A stretch of 64,000 nt of DNA from Pseudoflavonifractor capillosus (GTDB lineage: Bacteria > Bacillota > Clostridia > Oscillospirales > Oscillospiraceae): assembly GCF_016899775.1 (NCBI RefSeq), contig NZ_JACJJE010000006.1, forward strand, positions 1-64,000, written 5' to 3'. The position numbers and the translations under genes were made by a program. Under the pieces are notes generated by a model. It searched no databases. It was not told the origin of the DNA and saw nothing but the letters and a program-made list of their open reading frames with translations. Shown here piece by piece: positions 40,674 through 48,902 of this stretch (the first letter of the stretch is position 1; each line of letters opens with the position of its first letter).

Positions 40674-40877
40674 ATGCCGAAGATCAAGACCCACAGCGGC
40701 GCCAAGAAGCGTTTCGCTCTCACCAAGAACGGCAAGGTCAAGCGTGCCCACGCCGGCAAGCGGCATCTGCTCAACGGCCACGGCAAGACCACCAAGCTGA
40801 AGAGAGGCCTCCGGAAGGGCGGCTATGCGGATAAGACCAACGAGGCCGCCATCAAGCGCATGATCCTGTATAAGTAA
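40674..40877 (+). CDS. rpmI: 50S ribosomal protein L35
   Basis: 67 aa, highly basic: [14 protein letters not shown] and the G-K-R-H-L-L motif are L35 signatures. AAGGAG precedes the ATG. Middle gene of the conserved infC-rpmI-rplT operon. Confidence 0.97.
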   Translation: MPKIKTHSGAKKRFALTKNGKVKRAHAGKRHLLNGHGKTTKLKRGLRKGGYADKTNEAAIKRMILYK

Positions 40878-40897
40878 GAGAAGGAGGCTGAAGAACA

Positions 40898-41254
40898 ATG
40901 GCAAGAGTGAAGGGCGCGATGATGACGCGCAAGAGAAGAAATAAGATCCTGAAGATGGCCAAGGGCTACTGGGGCGCCAAGTCCAAGCACTTCAAGATGG
41001 CCAACCAGGCCGTGATGAAGTCCGGCGTGTACGCCTATGTGGGCCGCAAGCGCAAGAAGCGCGATTTCCGCCGCCTGTGGATCACCAGAATCAGTGCCGC
41101 CTGCAAGCTCAACGGCATGAACTATTCCACCTTCATGAACGGGCTGAAGAAGGCCGGGATTGAGATGAACCGGAAGATGCTGGCCGAGCTGGCTGTCAAC
41201 GACAAGGCCGCTTTCACCCAGCTCACCGAGACCGCTAAGAAGGCCCTGGCCTGA
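40898..41254 (+). CDS. rplT: 50S ribosomal protein L20
   Basis: 118 aa, full length: [31 protein letters not shown]. Assembles early into the 50S subunit and is the likely repressor of its own operon through the leader. Confidence 0.97.
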   Translation: MARVKGAMMTRKRRNKILKMAKGYWGAKSKHFKMANQAVMKSGVYAYVGRKRKKRDFRRLWITRISAACKLNGMNYSTFMNGLKKAGIEMNRKMLAELAVNDKAAFTQLTETAKKALA

Positions 41255-41284
41255 GCGCGGCTTCTAAAAATCAAGTGATATAGT

Positions 41285-41319
41285 AAAAGCGCCTGGACCA
41301 GTGTCCAGGCGCTTTTAAT
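41285..41319 (+). terminator. Terminator of infC-rpmI-rplT
   Basis: AAAAGCGCCTGGAC / GTCCAGGCGCTTTT stem, 4-nt loop. Confidence 0.9.
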
Positions 41320-41499
41320 TTGTCGAAAAACCTGCGCAGAATCAAATTCGGCTGAGTCAGGGCGGGGGAGATCGAGGGGGCAGCCGCCCGCCTCGAATGG
41401 AATTAAATGCCCCGGAAGCCTTGCTGTGCAAGAATTCCGGCAAGTGAAGCGAGGACTGATGCACCGCTGTGCAGCACAGCAGTAACGGCATTTTTGCGC
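41320..41499. repeat. Repeat-like, hairpin-rich intergenic DNA
   Basis: 41325-41390 (GTCGAAAAA ... GATCGAGGGGGC) resembles 26176-26240. A further stem CCGGAAGCCTTGC / GCAAGAATTCCGG lies near 41412-41445. No gene. Confidence 0.45.
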
Positions 41500-41537
41500 A
41501 GAAAACTGCTCCGCAGGCACAGGGCCTGCGGAGCAGA
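41500..41537 (-). terminator. Terminator of the SLH-peptidase C26 gene
   Basis: ACTGCTCCGCAGGC / GCCTGCGGAGCAG stem; GTTTTC follows on the minus strand. Confidence 0.75.
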
Positions 41538-41570
41538 GATCTATATGGAGTTAGAAGCCTGTCTTTTCTA

Positions 41571-42941
41571 TTAGGCCGCGGCGGCCGCGACCAGGGACTC
41601 GAAGAAGTTCAGACAGATATCCACATCGCACAGGGCGGCCTCGGGATTGTTGTCGTAGATGGCCAGCTTGCAGTCATTCTCGGGATGGAACTGCACGCCC
41701 AGGCAGAAGGTGTTGTTCTGATTCTCCACGCCCTCAATGATGGTCACGCCATTGTCCACGGTCTGAGCCACCACGGTCAGGTCGGTGCCCTCCACGCTGC
41801 GGACGGCCTGATGATGCCAGGAGGAGACGTTAGCCAGCGTGCTGGAGCCCACGATGCTGTACAGCAGGGAATCGGTACCGATGAGCTCCACATCATGGCG
41901 GGCATAGTCCCGGTTCTCAGCGTCGGCGGGCATCCGGTGCAGGTCGTTGTACTCCGCGCCCTGTTCAGCGTAATAGTCGGGGATCTCCTGGATGAAATCG
42001 GCGCCGGAGACGATACTCATCATCTGCATGCCGCGGCAGGCGGCGAAGGTGGGCACGTCGTTGTCGATGCAGTAGGCCATCAGAGTGTAGTCGGAGATGT
42101 CGCGGGTGGCGTTGATCTCCTCACCGCCGTTGGCCTCCTCCTGGGGAACCTTGAACAGGGAGGGGCTGATGTCCTCGCCGCCGGTGAAGAACACGCCGTC
42201 GATGCCGGCCATCACGTCGGCCACGTTGGTGGTGGCGTAGTTGCGGGCCTTGATCTGGTCGGCGTACTGCTGGATCAGGTTGCCGGTATCCTCCAGATAG
42301 CCGGTGCGGATCATGCCGTCCTCATTGTAGCCCACGGCGGTGCTGGTGACCTGATAGAGCTCCACCGGGTTGCCGCCGGCGGCTTCGATGACAGCTTTGA
42401 AGCCGGCATAATCCTGGTCGTTGGCCTTCCAGGTGATGCCGATGTAGGGCTTGCCCACGAGGGAGGAGCCGTTCTCCAGCATAGCCTGGAACTGACCCTC
42501 GGTTACTGCCGCGTCGGCACTGTAAGTAATTCCATCCGTCAGTCCGACCCGCGCCGCGGTGGTGCTGTAATCAGCGGGCCAGGAGGTAAGCATTTCCTCA
42601 GGGACGCCGGCATACTGCATGATGGCGGCAGCAGCCTCCACCTGAGTGGTCTGGGCGTCCGGGCTGAAGGTGTCTGCGCCGGTGCCGCTGATCAGGCCCT
42701 GGGCGTAGGCCAGGTTGATGTAGCCCTTGTACTCGCTGTCCTCCGCTACGTCGGAGAACACGCTGGCCTGGCTCTGATACTGGGCGACCTGGTCGGTCAG
42801 ACCGGCTCCCTCCACCAGAAGCTTGGCCATCTCGCCGCGGGTCAGGGTGTCGCCCTCAGCGGCGCCGGCGGTGACGGCCATCGCCAGGGTGAGACCAGAG
42901 GCGATGGTCAGGGACAGGGCTCTGCGGAATGTCTTTTTCAT
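41571..42941 (-). CDS. Secreted SLH-domain protein with peptidase C26 (PuuD-like) domain
   Basis: 456 aa. An N-terminal signal peptide (M-K-K-T-F-R-R-A-L-S, hydrophobic core, A-G-A cleavage near 25) is followed by S-layer-homology-like repeats (T-R-G-E-M-A-K-L-L, V-F-S-D-V-A, G-Y-I-N-L-A-Y-A-Q-G-L-I-S-G) to about 150. The rest is a class I glutamine-amidotransferase-like hydrolase with F-T-G-G-E-D-I, nucleophile C302 (F-A-A-C-R-G-M-Q), S-W-H-H-Q-A-V and L-G-V-Q-F-H-P-E: a gamma-glutamyl-gamma-aminobutyrate hydrolase type. Normally these are cytosolic. AAGGAGGT supports ATG 42941. Wall-anchored cleavage of gamma-glutamyl compounds is inferred. Confidence 0.88.
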   Translation of the reverse strand: MKKTFRRALSLTIASGLTLAMAVTAGAAEGDTLTRGEMAKLLVEGAGLTDQVAQYQSQASVFSDVAEDSEYKGYINLAYAQGLISGTGADTFSPDAQTTQVEAAAAIMQYAGVPEEMLTSWPADYSTTAARVGLTDGITYSADAAVTEGQFQAMLENGSSLVGKPYIGITWKANDQDYAGFKAVIEAAGGNPVELYQVTSTAVGYNEDGMIRTGYLEDTGNLIQQYADQIKARNYATTNVADVMAGIDGVFFTGGEDISPSLFKVPQEEANGGEEINATRDISDYTLMAYCIDNDVPTFAACRGMQMMSIVSGADFIQEIPDYYAEQGAEYNDLHRMPADAENRDYARHDVELIGTDSLLYSIVGSSTLANVSSWHHQAVRSVEGTDLTVVAQTVDNGVTIIEGVENQNNTFCLGVQFHPENDCKLAIYDNNPEAALCDVDICLNFFESLVAAAAA

Positions 42942-43234
42942 AAGCTGGACCTCCTTCAATTTCTCCCAGCCGGGCAGAGAGGAAGGGGATGCCACGGAGA
43001 GGATTCCTGTCTGTCGCGGCTAGTCAAAATGACACATCATTTGTAAAATCCAATGGGCCATTTTGATTAAATTTAGTATAGCGCAGGCATAAATTTTCTG
43101 TCAAGTGGGAAAAGCCTTTTTGAAGAAAAGTTTTCTGTATCAGGGAAAAGTTGTGTTTTACTCTTAAAACAGACTGAAAAGACAAGAAAACTGCAAAAAA
43201 ATGGCTAGATTTGCTTCTGTACTGCCGGAGCGGA

Positions 43235-44074
43235 TCAGGAGAGCAGAGCCCGCTCCCGGTCCGGATGCTCCCCGGACCAGGCGGTCTGAGGCATGGTGGC
43301 GATCCAGGACATCTCCTCCTGGGACAGGGAGAACCGGAACAGGTCCAGGTTTTCCCGCATCCGCTTTGGGCTGGAGGACTTTGGGAGAGGGAGCACACCG
43401 TTTTGCAGGGCGAAGCGCAGGCAGACCTGGGGCACGGTGACCTGGTGGGCGGCGGCGATCTCGCTGAGCAGGGGGTCGTCCATCAGCCTCCGCCGACCCA
43501 GGGGAGACCAGGCGGACACCTGGATGTGGTTCTCCCGGCAGTACTGAACCGCGGCGCTCTGAAGATACCCCGGGTGGTACTCCAGCTGGTTGACCATGGG
43601 AAGAAGTCCGCCGCGGGCGGCGAGATTCATCAGGTGGTGAGGCAGGAAGTTACTGGTGCCGATGGCACGCACCTTCCCCTGCTGGTACAGCTCCTGCAGG
43701 CAGTCCCAGACCCGGGCGTCCAGCTCCTTCCAATCGGCCCGCTCCAGGTCGGGGCGGGGCCAGTGGATCAGGTAGAGATCCAGGTAGTCGGTCCCCAGAG
43801 CCCGGAGGGAGGCCTCAAAGGCCGCCCGTGGGTCGTCCATCTGGGTGCGCCAGAGTTTTGTGGTGAGGAAAAACGCCTCCCGGGGAAGCCCGCTCTCCCG
43901 GACAGCATGGCCCAGCGCCTCCTCCGTCTGGTAGAAAGAGGCGGTGTCAAAGTGGCGGTAGCCCGCCTCGATTGCGTCCAGAAGAATCCGCTTCTGCTCC
44001 GGCGGCGTCAGGGCATAGCACCCAAAGCCGATGGCGGGGATATTCATGCCGTTAGATAGAACAAAAGATTCCAT
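43235..44074 (-). CDS. Aldo/keto reductase
   Basis: 279 aa NADPH-dependent AKR without Fe-S extension. G-Y-R-H-F-D-T-A-S-F-Y (catalytic Asp, Tyr), T-T-K-L-W (Lys), L-I-H-W-P (His) and the cofactor loop L-P-K-S-S-S-P-K-R are present. AAGGAGGTC lies 7 nt before the ATG. Substrate unknown. The region 43024-43234 downstream is AT-rich and empty. Confidence 0.92.
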   Translation of the reverse strand: MESFVLSNGMNIPAIGFGCYALTPPEQKRILLDAIEAGYRHFDTASFYQTEEALGHAVRESGLPREAFFLTTKLWRTQMDDPRAAFEASLRALGTDYLDLYLIHWPRPDLERADWKELDARVWDCLQELYQQGKVRAIGTSNFLPHHLMNLAARGGLLPMVNQLEYHPGYLQSAAVQYCRENHIQVSAWSPLGRRRLMDDPLLSEIAAAHQVTVPQVCLRFALQNGVLPLPKSSSPKRMRENLDLFRFSLSQEEMSWIATMPQTAWSGEHPDRERALLS

Positions 44075-44192
44075 TTCAAAGACCTCCTTGTCATGGAAAA
44101 TACCTTATCATTTTATCGCGGCGGGCACAGAGGCGCAAGAAAGAATTTTGTGAAATTTACACGATAAAACGGGAACTATTATTTACTGAAAT

Positions 44193-44209
44193 ACTATATG
44201 AGGTATAGT
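44193..44209. promoter_or_regulatory. Inverted repeat ACTATA-N5-TATAGT
   Basis: A perfect 6-bp dyad in AT-rich DNA between the divergent aldo/keto reductase and antiporter genes. Candidate operator; the regulator is unknown. Confidence 0.4.
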
Positions 44210-44237
44210 TAAAATATTATAAATACAAAATGGCGCG

Positions 44238-44266
44238 TTGCTGGGAGTGCTTTTTTGTGCTAAAAT
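44238..44266 (+). promoter_or_regulatory. Promoter of the antiporter operon
   Basis: TTGCTG (44238-44243) and TAAAAT (44261-44266), 17-bp spacer, TG extension; gives a 5' leader of about 200 nt. Confidence 0.68.
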
Positions 44267-44295
44267 AGCATCTGGCCGGGGCAGAACCGGTAAAA

Positions 44296-44349
44296 CAAGG
44301 GCTGTGTGTCGGGAGCGGCGGAAGGGCCGCATCCCGGAGCAGGGACTTG
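44296..44349 (+). promoter_or_regulatory. Structured leader element before the antiporter (candidate riboswitch)
   Basis: Nested helices CAAG/CTTG, CTG/CAG, CGGGA/TCCCG and GCGGC/GCCGC are separated by purine-rich internal loops (GG opposite GGA; TGTGT opposite GAG). A separate hairpin CCGG-GGCAGAA-CCGG stands just 5'. Na+ and Li+ riboswitch classes are known before such antiporters; I cannot match this to a consensus from memory, and no expression platform is obvious. Confidence 0.5.
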
Positions 44350-44469
44350 GAATCGGTTCGGCCGCCGCCCTGCCGGTGGAGAAAAAACGTTTCAGTGTGT
44401 GGAAAAAATCAGCCGTCTGTACCGTCCTTGAGGAGATCCTGGAGACTGAGGAAAAGTTTGGAGAGGATC

Positions 44470-45915
44470 ATGTTGGCGAAGAAAGTTTCATTTGGCTTAG
44501 GAGCGCTCCTGATGCTGGGGATGCTCCTGATGGGAATTTGGAATCGGGCCTCCCTGTCCGGAGCGGGGGGAGAGGTCCCGCTTTGGCTGAGCATCCCCTT
44601 TGCGGGGCTGCTGCTGTGCATCGCCCTGTGTCCGCTGCTGTGCTCCTCGTGGTGGGAGAGCCATCAGCCCTTGGCGGTGGCGTTCTGGTCGCTGGCCTTT
44701 CTCATCCCCTATGCTCTGATGGGGGGACTGGGTACGGCGGTGGAGACGGCGCTGGAGTGCCTGATCGGCGACTACCTCACCTTTATTGTGCTGTTGTTCG
44801 GCCTGTTCTGTGTGGCCGGCAATATCTCTCTGGAGGGCGACCTGGCCGGTTCTCCCCGAATCAATGTGTTTCTCCTGCTCCTGGGTACGGTGCTGTCCAG
44901 CTGGATCGGCACCACCGGGGCCAGCATGCTCATGGTCCGTCCGGTGATCAAAATGAACGCCTGGCGGCGGCACCGCAGCCACATCATGGTGTTTTTCATC
45001 TTCCTGATCTCCAACATGGGCGGTTGCCTGACCCCCATCGGAGACCCGCCTCTGCTCATGGGCTTCTCCCGGGGCGTGCCCTTCTTCTGGAGCCTTCAGC
45101 TGGCTCCGGTGCTGCTGTTCAACGCGGTGATCCTGCTGGCAGTCTTTTATTGGATCGACATGCGGGCCTACCGTAAGGACATTGCCGCCGGCAACATGCC
45201 CGACATCCGGAAGCCGGGCACGGAGATCCACATCCGGGGCCTCCACAATCTGATTTTCCTGGTGATGATCGTGGCCGCCGTGGTCATCAGCGGGGTGCTC
45301 CCCACCCTCCCCATGTTCCAGAATGAGGCGGGCGAGGTGATCGGCATCCCCATCTTCGGCGAGGTCACCCTCACCATCCCCGCGCTGCTGGAGATCATTA
45401 TTATCCTTCTGGCGGCGTTCCTCTCCTTCAAGACCACCGATGTGTCGGTGCGCAAATCCAACCACTTCACCTGGGGGGCCATCCAGGAGGTGGCGGTGCT
45501 CTTTGTGGGCATCTTCATCACCATGCAGCCCGCCCTGATGCTCCTCACCGCCAAGGGCGGCGAGCTGGGGCTCACTCACCCGGCGGAGATGTTCTGGGCC
45601 ACCGGCGCCCTGTCCAGCTTCCTGGACAACACCCCCACCTACCTGGTCTTCCTGACGGCGGCCTGTGCCCAGGGGGCCCAGACCGGGCTGGCTACTACCC
45701 TGGGGGTCGTGCCCACCAAGATGCTGGCGGCCATCTCCTGCGGCGCGGTATTCATGGGGGCCAACACCTATATCGGCAACGCGCCCAACTTTATGGTCAA
45801 GTCCATCTCGGATGAAAATGGTATCCGCATGCCGTCCTTCTTCGGGTATATGTTCTGGTCGGTGCGCTTCCTGATCCCCGTCTTTATCCTGGATACGCTG
45901 ATCTTTTTCTTGTGA
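44470..45915 (+). CDS. Sodium:proton antiporter, NhaD/citrate-transporter-like (IT superfamily)
   Basis: 481 aa with about 11-12 hydrophobic helices. The hallmark N-M-G-G-C-L-T-P-I-G-D-P-P-L-L and, in the second half, S-S-F-L-D-N-T-P-T-Y and N-T-Y-I-G-N-A-P-N-F-M-V-K are inverted-repeat motifs of the NhaD/ArsB group. It probably exchanges Na+ (or another cation) for protons. The start ATG 44470 lies behind GGAG; the frame is open 41 codons upstream without support. Downstream gene 16 nt away. Confidence 0.85.
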   Translation: MLAKKVSFGLGALLMLGMLLMGIWNRASLSGAGGEVPLWLSIPFAGLLLCIALCPLLCSSWWESHQPLAVAFWSLAFLIPYALMGGLGTAVETALECLIGDYLTFIVLLFGLFCVAGNISLEGDLAGSPRINVFLLLLGTVLSSWIGTTGASMLMVRPVIKMNAWRRHRSHIMVFFIFLISNMGGCLTPIGDPPLLMGFSRGVPFFWSLQLAPVLLFNAVILLAVFYWIDMRAYRKDIAAGNMPDIRKPGTEIHIRGLHNLIFLVMIVAAVVISGVLPTLPMFQNEAGEVIGIPIFGEVTLTIPALLEIIIILLAAFLSFKTTDVSVRKSNHFTWGAIQEVAVLFVGIFITMQPALMLLTAKGGELGLTHPAEMFWATGALSSFLDNTPTYLVFLTAACAQGAQTGLATTLGVVPTKMLAAISCGAVFMGANTYIGNAPNFMVKSISDENGIRMPSFFGYMFWSVRFLIPVFILDTLIFFL

Positions 45916-45931
45916 GGAGGGCTGAGTTGTC

Positions 45932-46948
45932 ATGGAAGAGACGAGAAATTTAGTGCTTGAGATTGCAAACCGCCTGTATGATCTGGACGCTGAGGTCTAC
46001 CGGGTGCTGGGGTCCGGCCTGGGCCGGGTGTTCAACGCCAGCCGGGAGGAGTCCATCCGAGAGCTGACCCAGATCATGAAGGAGCACCGCACCAGCCACT
46101 ACCTGCGCAGCTCCCTGGCCCTGATCGGCAACATGGCCCGCACCATCCCGGAGCGGCAGGAGCGCTCCCGGGTGATGACCGAGTACAACGAGATCTGGAA
46201 GCTGATCCAGAAGCTGCCCGACCGCTTTGGCGCGGTGGATATTTTGGACGAAACCCTGGCTGGGCTCAACCAGTCCTTCTCCCAGAACAGCTGGAAGGGC
46301 CGGTTCAACGCGGGAAACCATCTGGTGATCTGCATCGGCCGCACCTATGGCAGCGCCGGGACCGACGTGGGTTTCAATCTGGCGGACACCCTGAAGATCA
46401 ACTACTATGACACGGAGATCTTTGCCGAGGTTCTGAAGCGGCTGGAGGCCCAGCAGGACCACATCCGCGACCGGGCCAGCTTCACCAACCCCCAGGATCT
46501 GAATCAAGACCCCATGGCGGTGGAGAGACCCAAGGGGCTCAAGGCCCGCATCCGGGAGTTCAGCCGCTACCACGGCCTGCCCAAGGCGGAGGCGGTCTTT
46601 TTCAACCAGAGCGAATTGATCTGCGACATGGCCCGGCGGGAGGACTTTGTCATCATGGGCCGCTGTGCCGACGTGATCCTCACCAACCACCAGATCCCCC
46701 ATGTGAGCATTTTTGTCAACGCCCCCTTTGAGGTGCGGGTTCGCCGGGTGATGAAGCAGGACAACCTGGACTATAAGAGCGCCCGGAAGTTTCTCAAGAA
46801 GGTGGACCACCGCCACCGCGCCTACTATGAGTTTTTTACCAGCCGGAAGTGGGGAGATGTGGTCAACTATGACCTGTGCATCAACTCGGCCAGCTATGGC
46901 ATCGAAGGGTCCGTGCAGCTGATCGAGCGGCTGCTTCTGCAAAAATAA
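45932..46948 (+). CDS. Cytidylate-kinase-like protein with N-terminal extension
   Basis: 338 aa. Residues about 130-335 resemble the Cytidylate_kin2 family: L-V-I-C-I-G-R-T-Y-G-S-A-G-T-D-V-G is a P-loop-like nucleotide site, Y-Y-D-T-E-I-F follows, and F-V-I-M-G-R-C-A-D-V-I-L and V-R-R-V-M-K-Q are family motifs. The helical N-terminal 125 residues are not part of the kinase and are not recognised. The true substrate of this family is unknown. Co-transcribed with the antiporter. Confidence 0.8.
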   Translation: MEETRNLVLEIANRLYDLDAEVYRVLGSGLGRVFNASREESIRELTQIMKEHRTSHYLRSSLALIGNMARTIPERQERSRVMTEYNEIWKLIQKLPDRFGAVDILDETLAGLNQSFSQNSWKGRFNAGNHLVICIGRTYGSAGTDVGFNLADTLKINYYDTEIFAEVLKRLEAQQDHIRDRASFTNPQDLNQDPMAVERPKGLKARIREFSRYHGLPKAEAVFFNQSELICDMARREDFVIMGRCADVILTNHQIPHVSIFVNAPFEVRVRRVMKQDNLDYKSARKFLKKVDHRHRAYYEFFTSRKWGDVVNYDLCINSASYGIEGSVQLIERLLLQK

Positions 46949-46982
46949 TAGACGCCCGCCCTCCGCAGGGCAGGGGGAGCAA

Positions 46983-47012
46983 AGACCGCCGTACGTTTCG
47001 TACGGCGGTCTT
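46983..47012 (+). terminator. Palindromic terminator, copy 1
   Basis: AGACCGCCGTACG / CGTACGGCGGTCT, 3-nt loop, then TTAG. Identical over 29 bp to the copy at 47216. Confidence 0.75.
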
Positions 47013-47207
47013 AGACTCTCGAAAAAGTGGCTGCGCCACTTTCTCGAGAAAGGCTGCACGGAATTTTGGCCTCGATTTCTGGCGAAATTGTCAGCCAAAA
47101 TTTCGTGAGAGGTGTCATTTCCGAGGCACATGTCCTCGAAAATGACGGGATTTAATTTTATTCCGCCGTCTGCGGACGGCGGAACTCCTTGCAGGAGGGC
47201 TTTTTTG
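47013..47207. repeat. Array of hairpins between twin terminators
   Basis: Successive stems at 47018-47048 (CTCGAAAAAGTGGC and complement), 47059-47105 (ACGGAATTTTGGC / GCCAAAATTTCGT), 47114-47146 (GTCATTTCCGAGG / CCTCGAAAATGAC), 47163-47182 (CCGCCGTC / GACGGCGG) and 47185-47207 (CTCCT / AGGAG followed by T6). No open frame. Part of it (CTCGAGAAAGGCTGCACGG) recurs near 19820. Confidence 0.65.
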
Positions 47208-47215
47208 ACACGCTG

Positions 47216-47248
47216 AGACCGCCGTACGTTTCGTACGGCGGTCTTTTG
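47216..47248 (+). terminator. Palindromic terminator, copy 2
   Basis: Second identical 29-bp palindrome, here followed by TTTTG. Confidence 0.75.
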
Positions 47249-47325
47249 CTGTCTTTTCCGGCTGTCTGTCACCAAAAGGAACCCCTCCTCATAGCTTGAA
47301 GCAGAACGTGACGGGAGGATGGGTT

Positions 47326-48201
47326 ATGAGACAGGAACTGAATTTCTGGGTTCTGGGGGGCGACATGCGCCAGGGAAAGCTGGCCCAGCTGCTCTCCGAG
47401 GACGGCCACCGGGTTCACGCCTACGCTCTGGAGGAGGGGGTGGTCCCGGCCGGGGGACTGACAGTGGAGGGCACGCTGCAGGGGGCGGGGGAGGCGGACT
47501 GTGTCGTCCTGCCCCTGCCGGTGTCCCAGGGGGAGGGGAAGCTGAACTGTCCCCTGTCCCGGCTGGAGCCCACGCTGGCCCAGGTGATGGACGCCCTCCG
47601 CCCGGGGCAAATGGTGTGCGGAGGCCGGGTGGACCCGGTGACGGCGGCCCTGGCCGGACAGCGGGGGATCGCGGTGCTGGATTACTTCGCCCGGGAGGAG
47701 TTGGCGGTGGCCAATGCGGTGCCCACCGCCGAGGGGGCGGTGCAGATCGCCCTGGAGCAGATGCCCATTACCCTCCACGGCTCCCGGGTGCTGGTGATCG
47801 GCTTCGGCCGGGTGGGCCGGGCGGCGGCCCAGCGGATGGCGGCCCTGGGGGCCAGAGTCACCGTGGCCGCCCGGCGGTATGAGTCCCTGGCCTGGGCTCA
47901 GGCCACCGGCTATGGGGCGGAAAAGACCGGGCAGCTGGCGGGCTGGCTGTGCGGGTACGACCTGGTGGTGAACACGGTCCCAGCACTGATGCTGGGGGAG
48001 GCGGAGCTGGCCGACCTGAAGCCCGACTGCCTGGTGCTGGACCTGGCCAGCAAGCCTGGGGGCGTGGACCTGGAGGCCGCCGCCCGCCTGGGGCGAAATG
48101 TGATCTGGGCCCTGTCCCTGCCGGGAAAGGTGGCCCCGGTCACCGCCGGCGCGGCCATCAAAAACACGATCTATAACATGCTCCACGAGCTTGGCGCATA
48201 G
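47326..48201 (+). CDS. dpaA: Dipicolinate synthase subunit A
   Basis: 291 aa. An N-terminal L-G-G-D-M-R-Q and the Rossmann motif V-L-V-I-G-F-G-R-V-G-R-A-A-A are typical of DpaA (SpoVFA), which with DpaB oxidises dihydrodipicolinate to dipicolinic acid in the mother cell during sporulation. GGGAGG lies 7 nt before ATG 47326. First gene of a two-gene operon. Confidence 0.93.
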   Translation: MRQELNFWVLGGDMRQGKLAQLLSEDGHRVHAYALEEGVVPAGGLTVEGTLQGAGEADCVVLPLPVSQGEGKLNCPLSRLEPTLAQVMDALRPGQMVCGGRVDPVTAALAGQRGIAVLDYFAREELAVANAVPTAEGAVQIALEQMPITLHGSRVLVIGFGRVGRAAAQRMAALGARVTVAARRYESLAWAQATGYGAEKTGQLAGWLCGYDLVVNTVPALMLGEAELADLKPDCLVLDLASKPGGVDLEAAARLGRNVIWALSLPGKVAPVTAGAAIKNTIYNMLHELGA

Positions 48202-48224
48202 GAATAGGAAAGGAAGCGGATAAA

Positions 48225-48806
48225 ATGTTGGAAGAGAAAACCGTAGGATTTGCCATGTGCGGCTCCTTCTGCACCCACAGCCGGGCCATGGAGGCCCTGG
48301 AACAGGTGAAGGCCCGCTTTGCCCATGTGGTCCCCATTGTGTCCGAGTATACGGCGGCGGCGGACACCCGGTTCGGGGACGCCCACGACCTGATGCGGGA
48401 GATGATGCGCATCTGCGACCACCGGGTCATCTCCACCATCAAGGAGGCGGAGCCCATCGGACCCCAGAAGCTGCTGGACCTGTTGATCATCGCCCCCTGC
48501 ACGGGAAACACACTGGGAAAGCTGGCCAACGGGATCACCGACACCAGCGTCACCATGGCGGCCAAGGCCCATCTGCGCAACGGGCGGCCGGTGCTCATCG
48601 CTCCCTCCACCAACGACGGGCTCTCCGCCTCGGCCGCCAACCTGGGGAGCCTGCTGGGCCGCAAGTACATCTACTTCGTCCCCTTCGGCCAGGACGACCC
48701 TGTGCATAAGCCCACCTCTCTGGTGGCCGACTTCTCCCTGGTGGCCGACGCGGCCCTGGCCGCCTTGGAGGGGCGGCAGCTCCAGCCCATGCTGGTCACT
48801 CCGTGA
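48225..48806 (+). CDS. dpaB: Dipicolinate synthase subunit B (flavoprotein)
   Basis: 193 aa of the flavoprotein (Flavodoxin-like decarboxylase) fold: V-G-F-A-M-C-G-S-F-C-T-H, D-L-L-I-I-A-P-C-T-G-N-T and P-V-L-I-A-P-S-T-N-D. Partner of DpaA; dipicolinate gives spore heat resistance. 23 nt after dpaA. Expected to be controlled by late mother-cell sigma factors, though no such promoter was identified. Confidence 0.93.
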   Translation: MLEEKTVGFAMCGSFCTHSRAMEALEQVKARFAHVVPIVSEYTAAADTRFGDAHDLMREMMRICDHRVISTIKEAEPIGPQKLLDLLIIAPCTGNTLGKLANGITDTSVTMAAKAHLRNGRPVLIAPSTNDGLSASAANLGSLLGRKYIYFVPFGQDDPVHKPTSLVADFSLVADAALAALEGRQLQPMLVTP

Positions 48807-48854
48807 GCTTTTCTCCCGTCCGGCCGATTTCCTCCCGGCCGGATCAGGCAATGG

Positions 48855-48886
48855 CCCGGAGGCGGTTTTCTTCCGCCTCCGGGCCT
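48855..48886. terminator. Hairpin between dpaB and birA
   Basis: CCCGGAGGCGG / CCGCCTCCGGG stem between convergent genes; T tracts on both sides are weak. Confidence 0.5.
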
Positions 48887-48902
48887 GCCTGTTTGGTTCT
48901 TG

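Noticed and set aside
43024-43398. Minus-strand Cys/Ser-rich frame beside the aldo/keto reductase
   Set aside because: It overlaps the reductase gene out of frame and extends into AT-rich DNA without a start signal.
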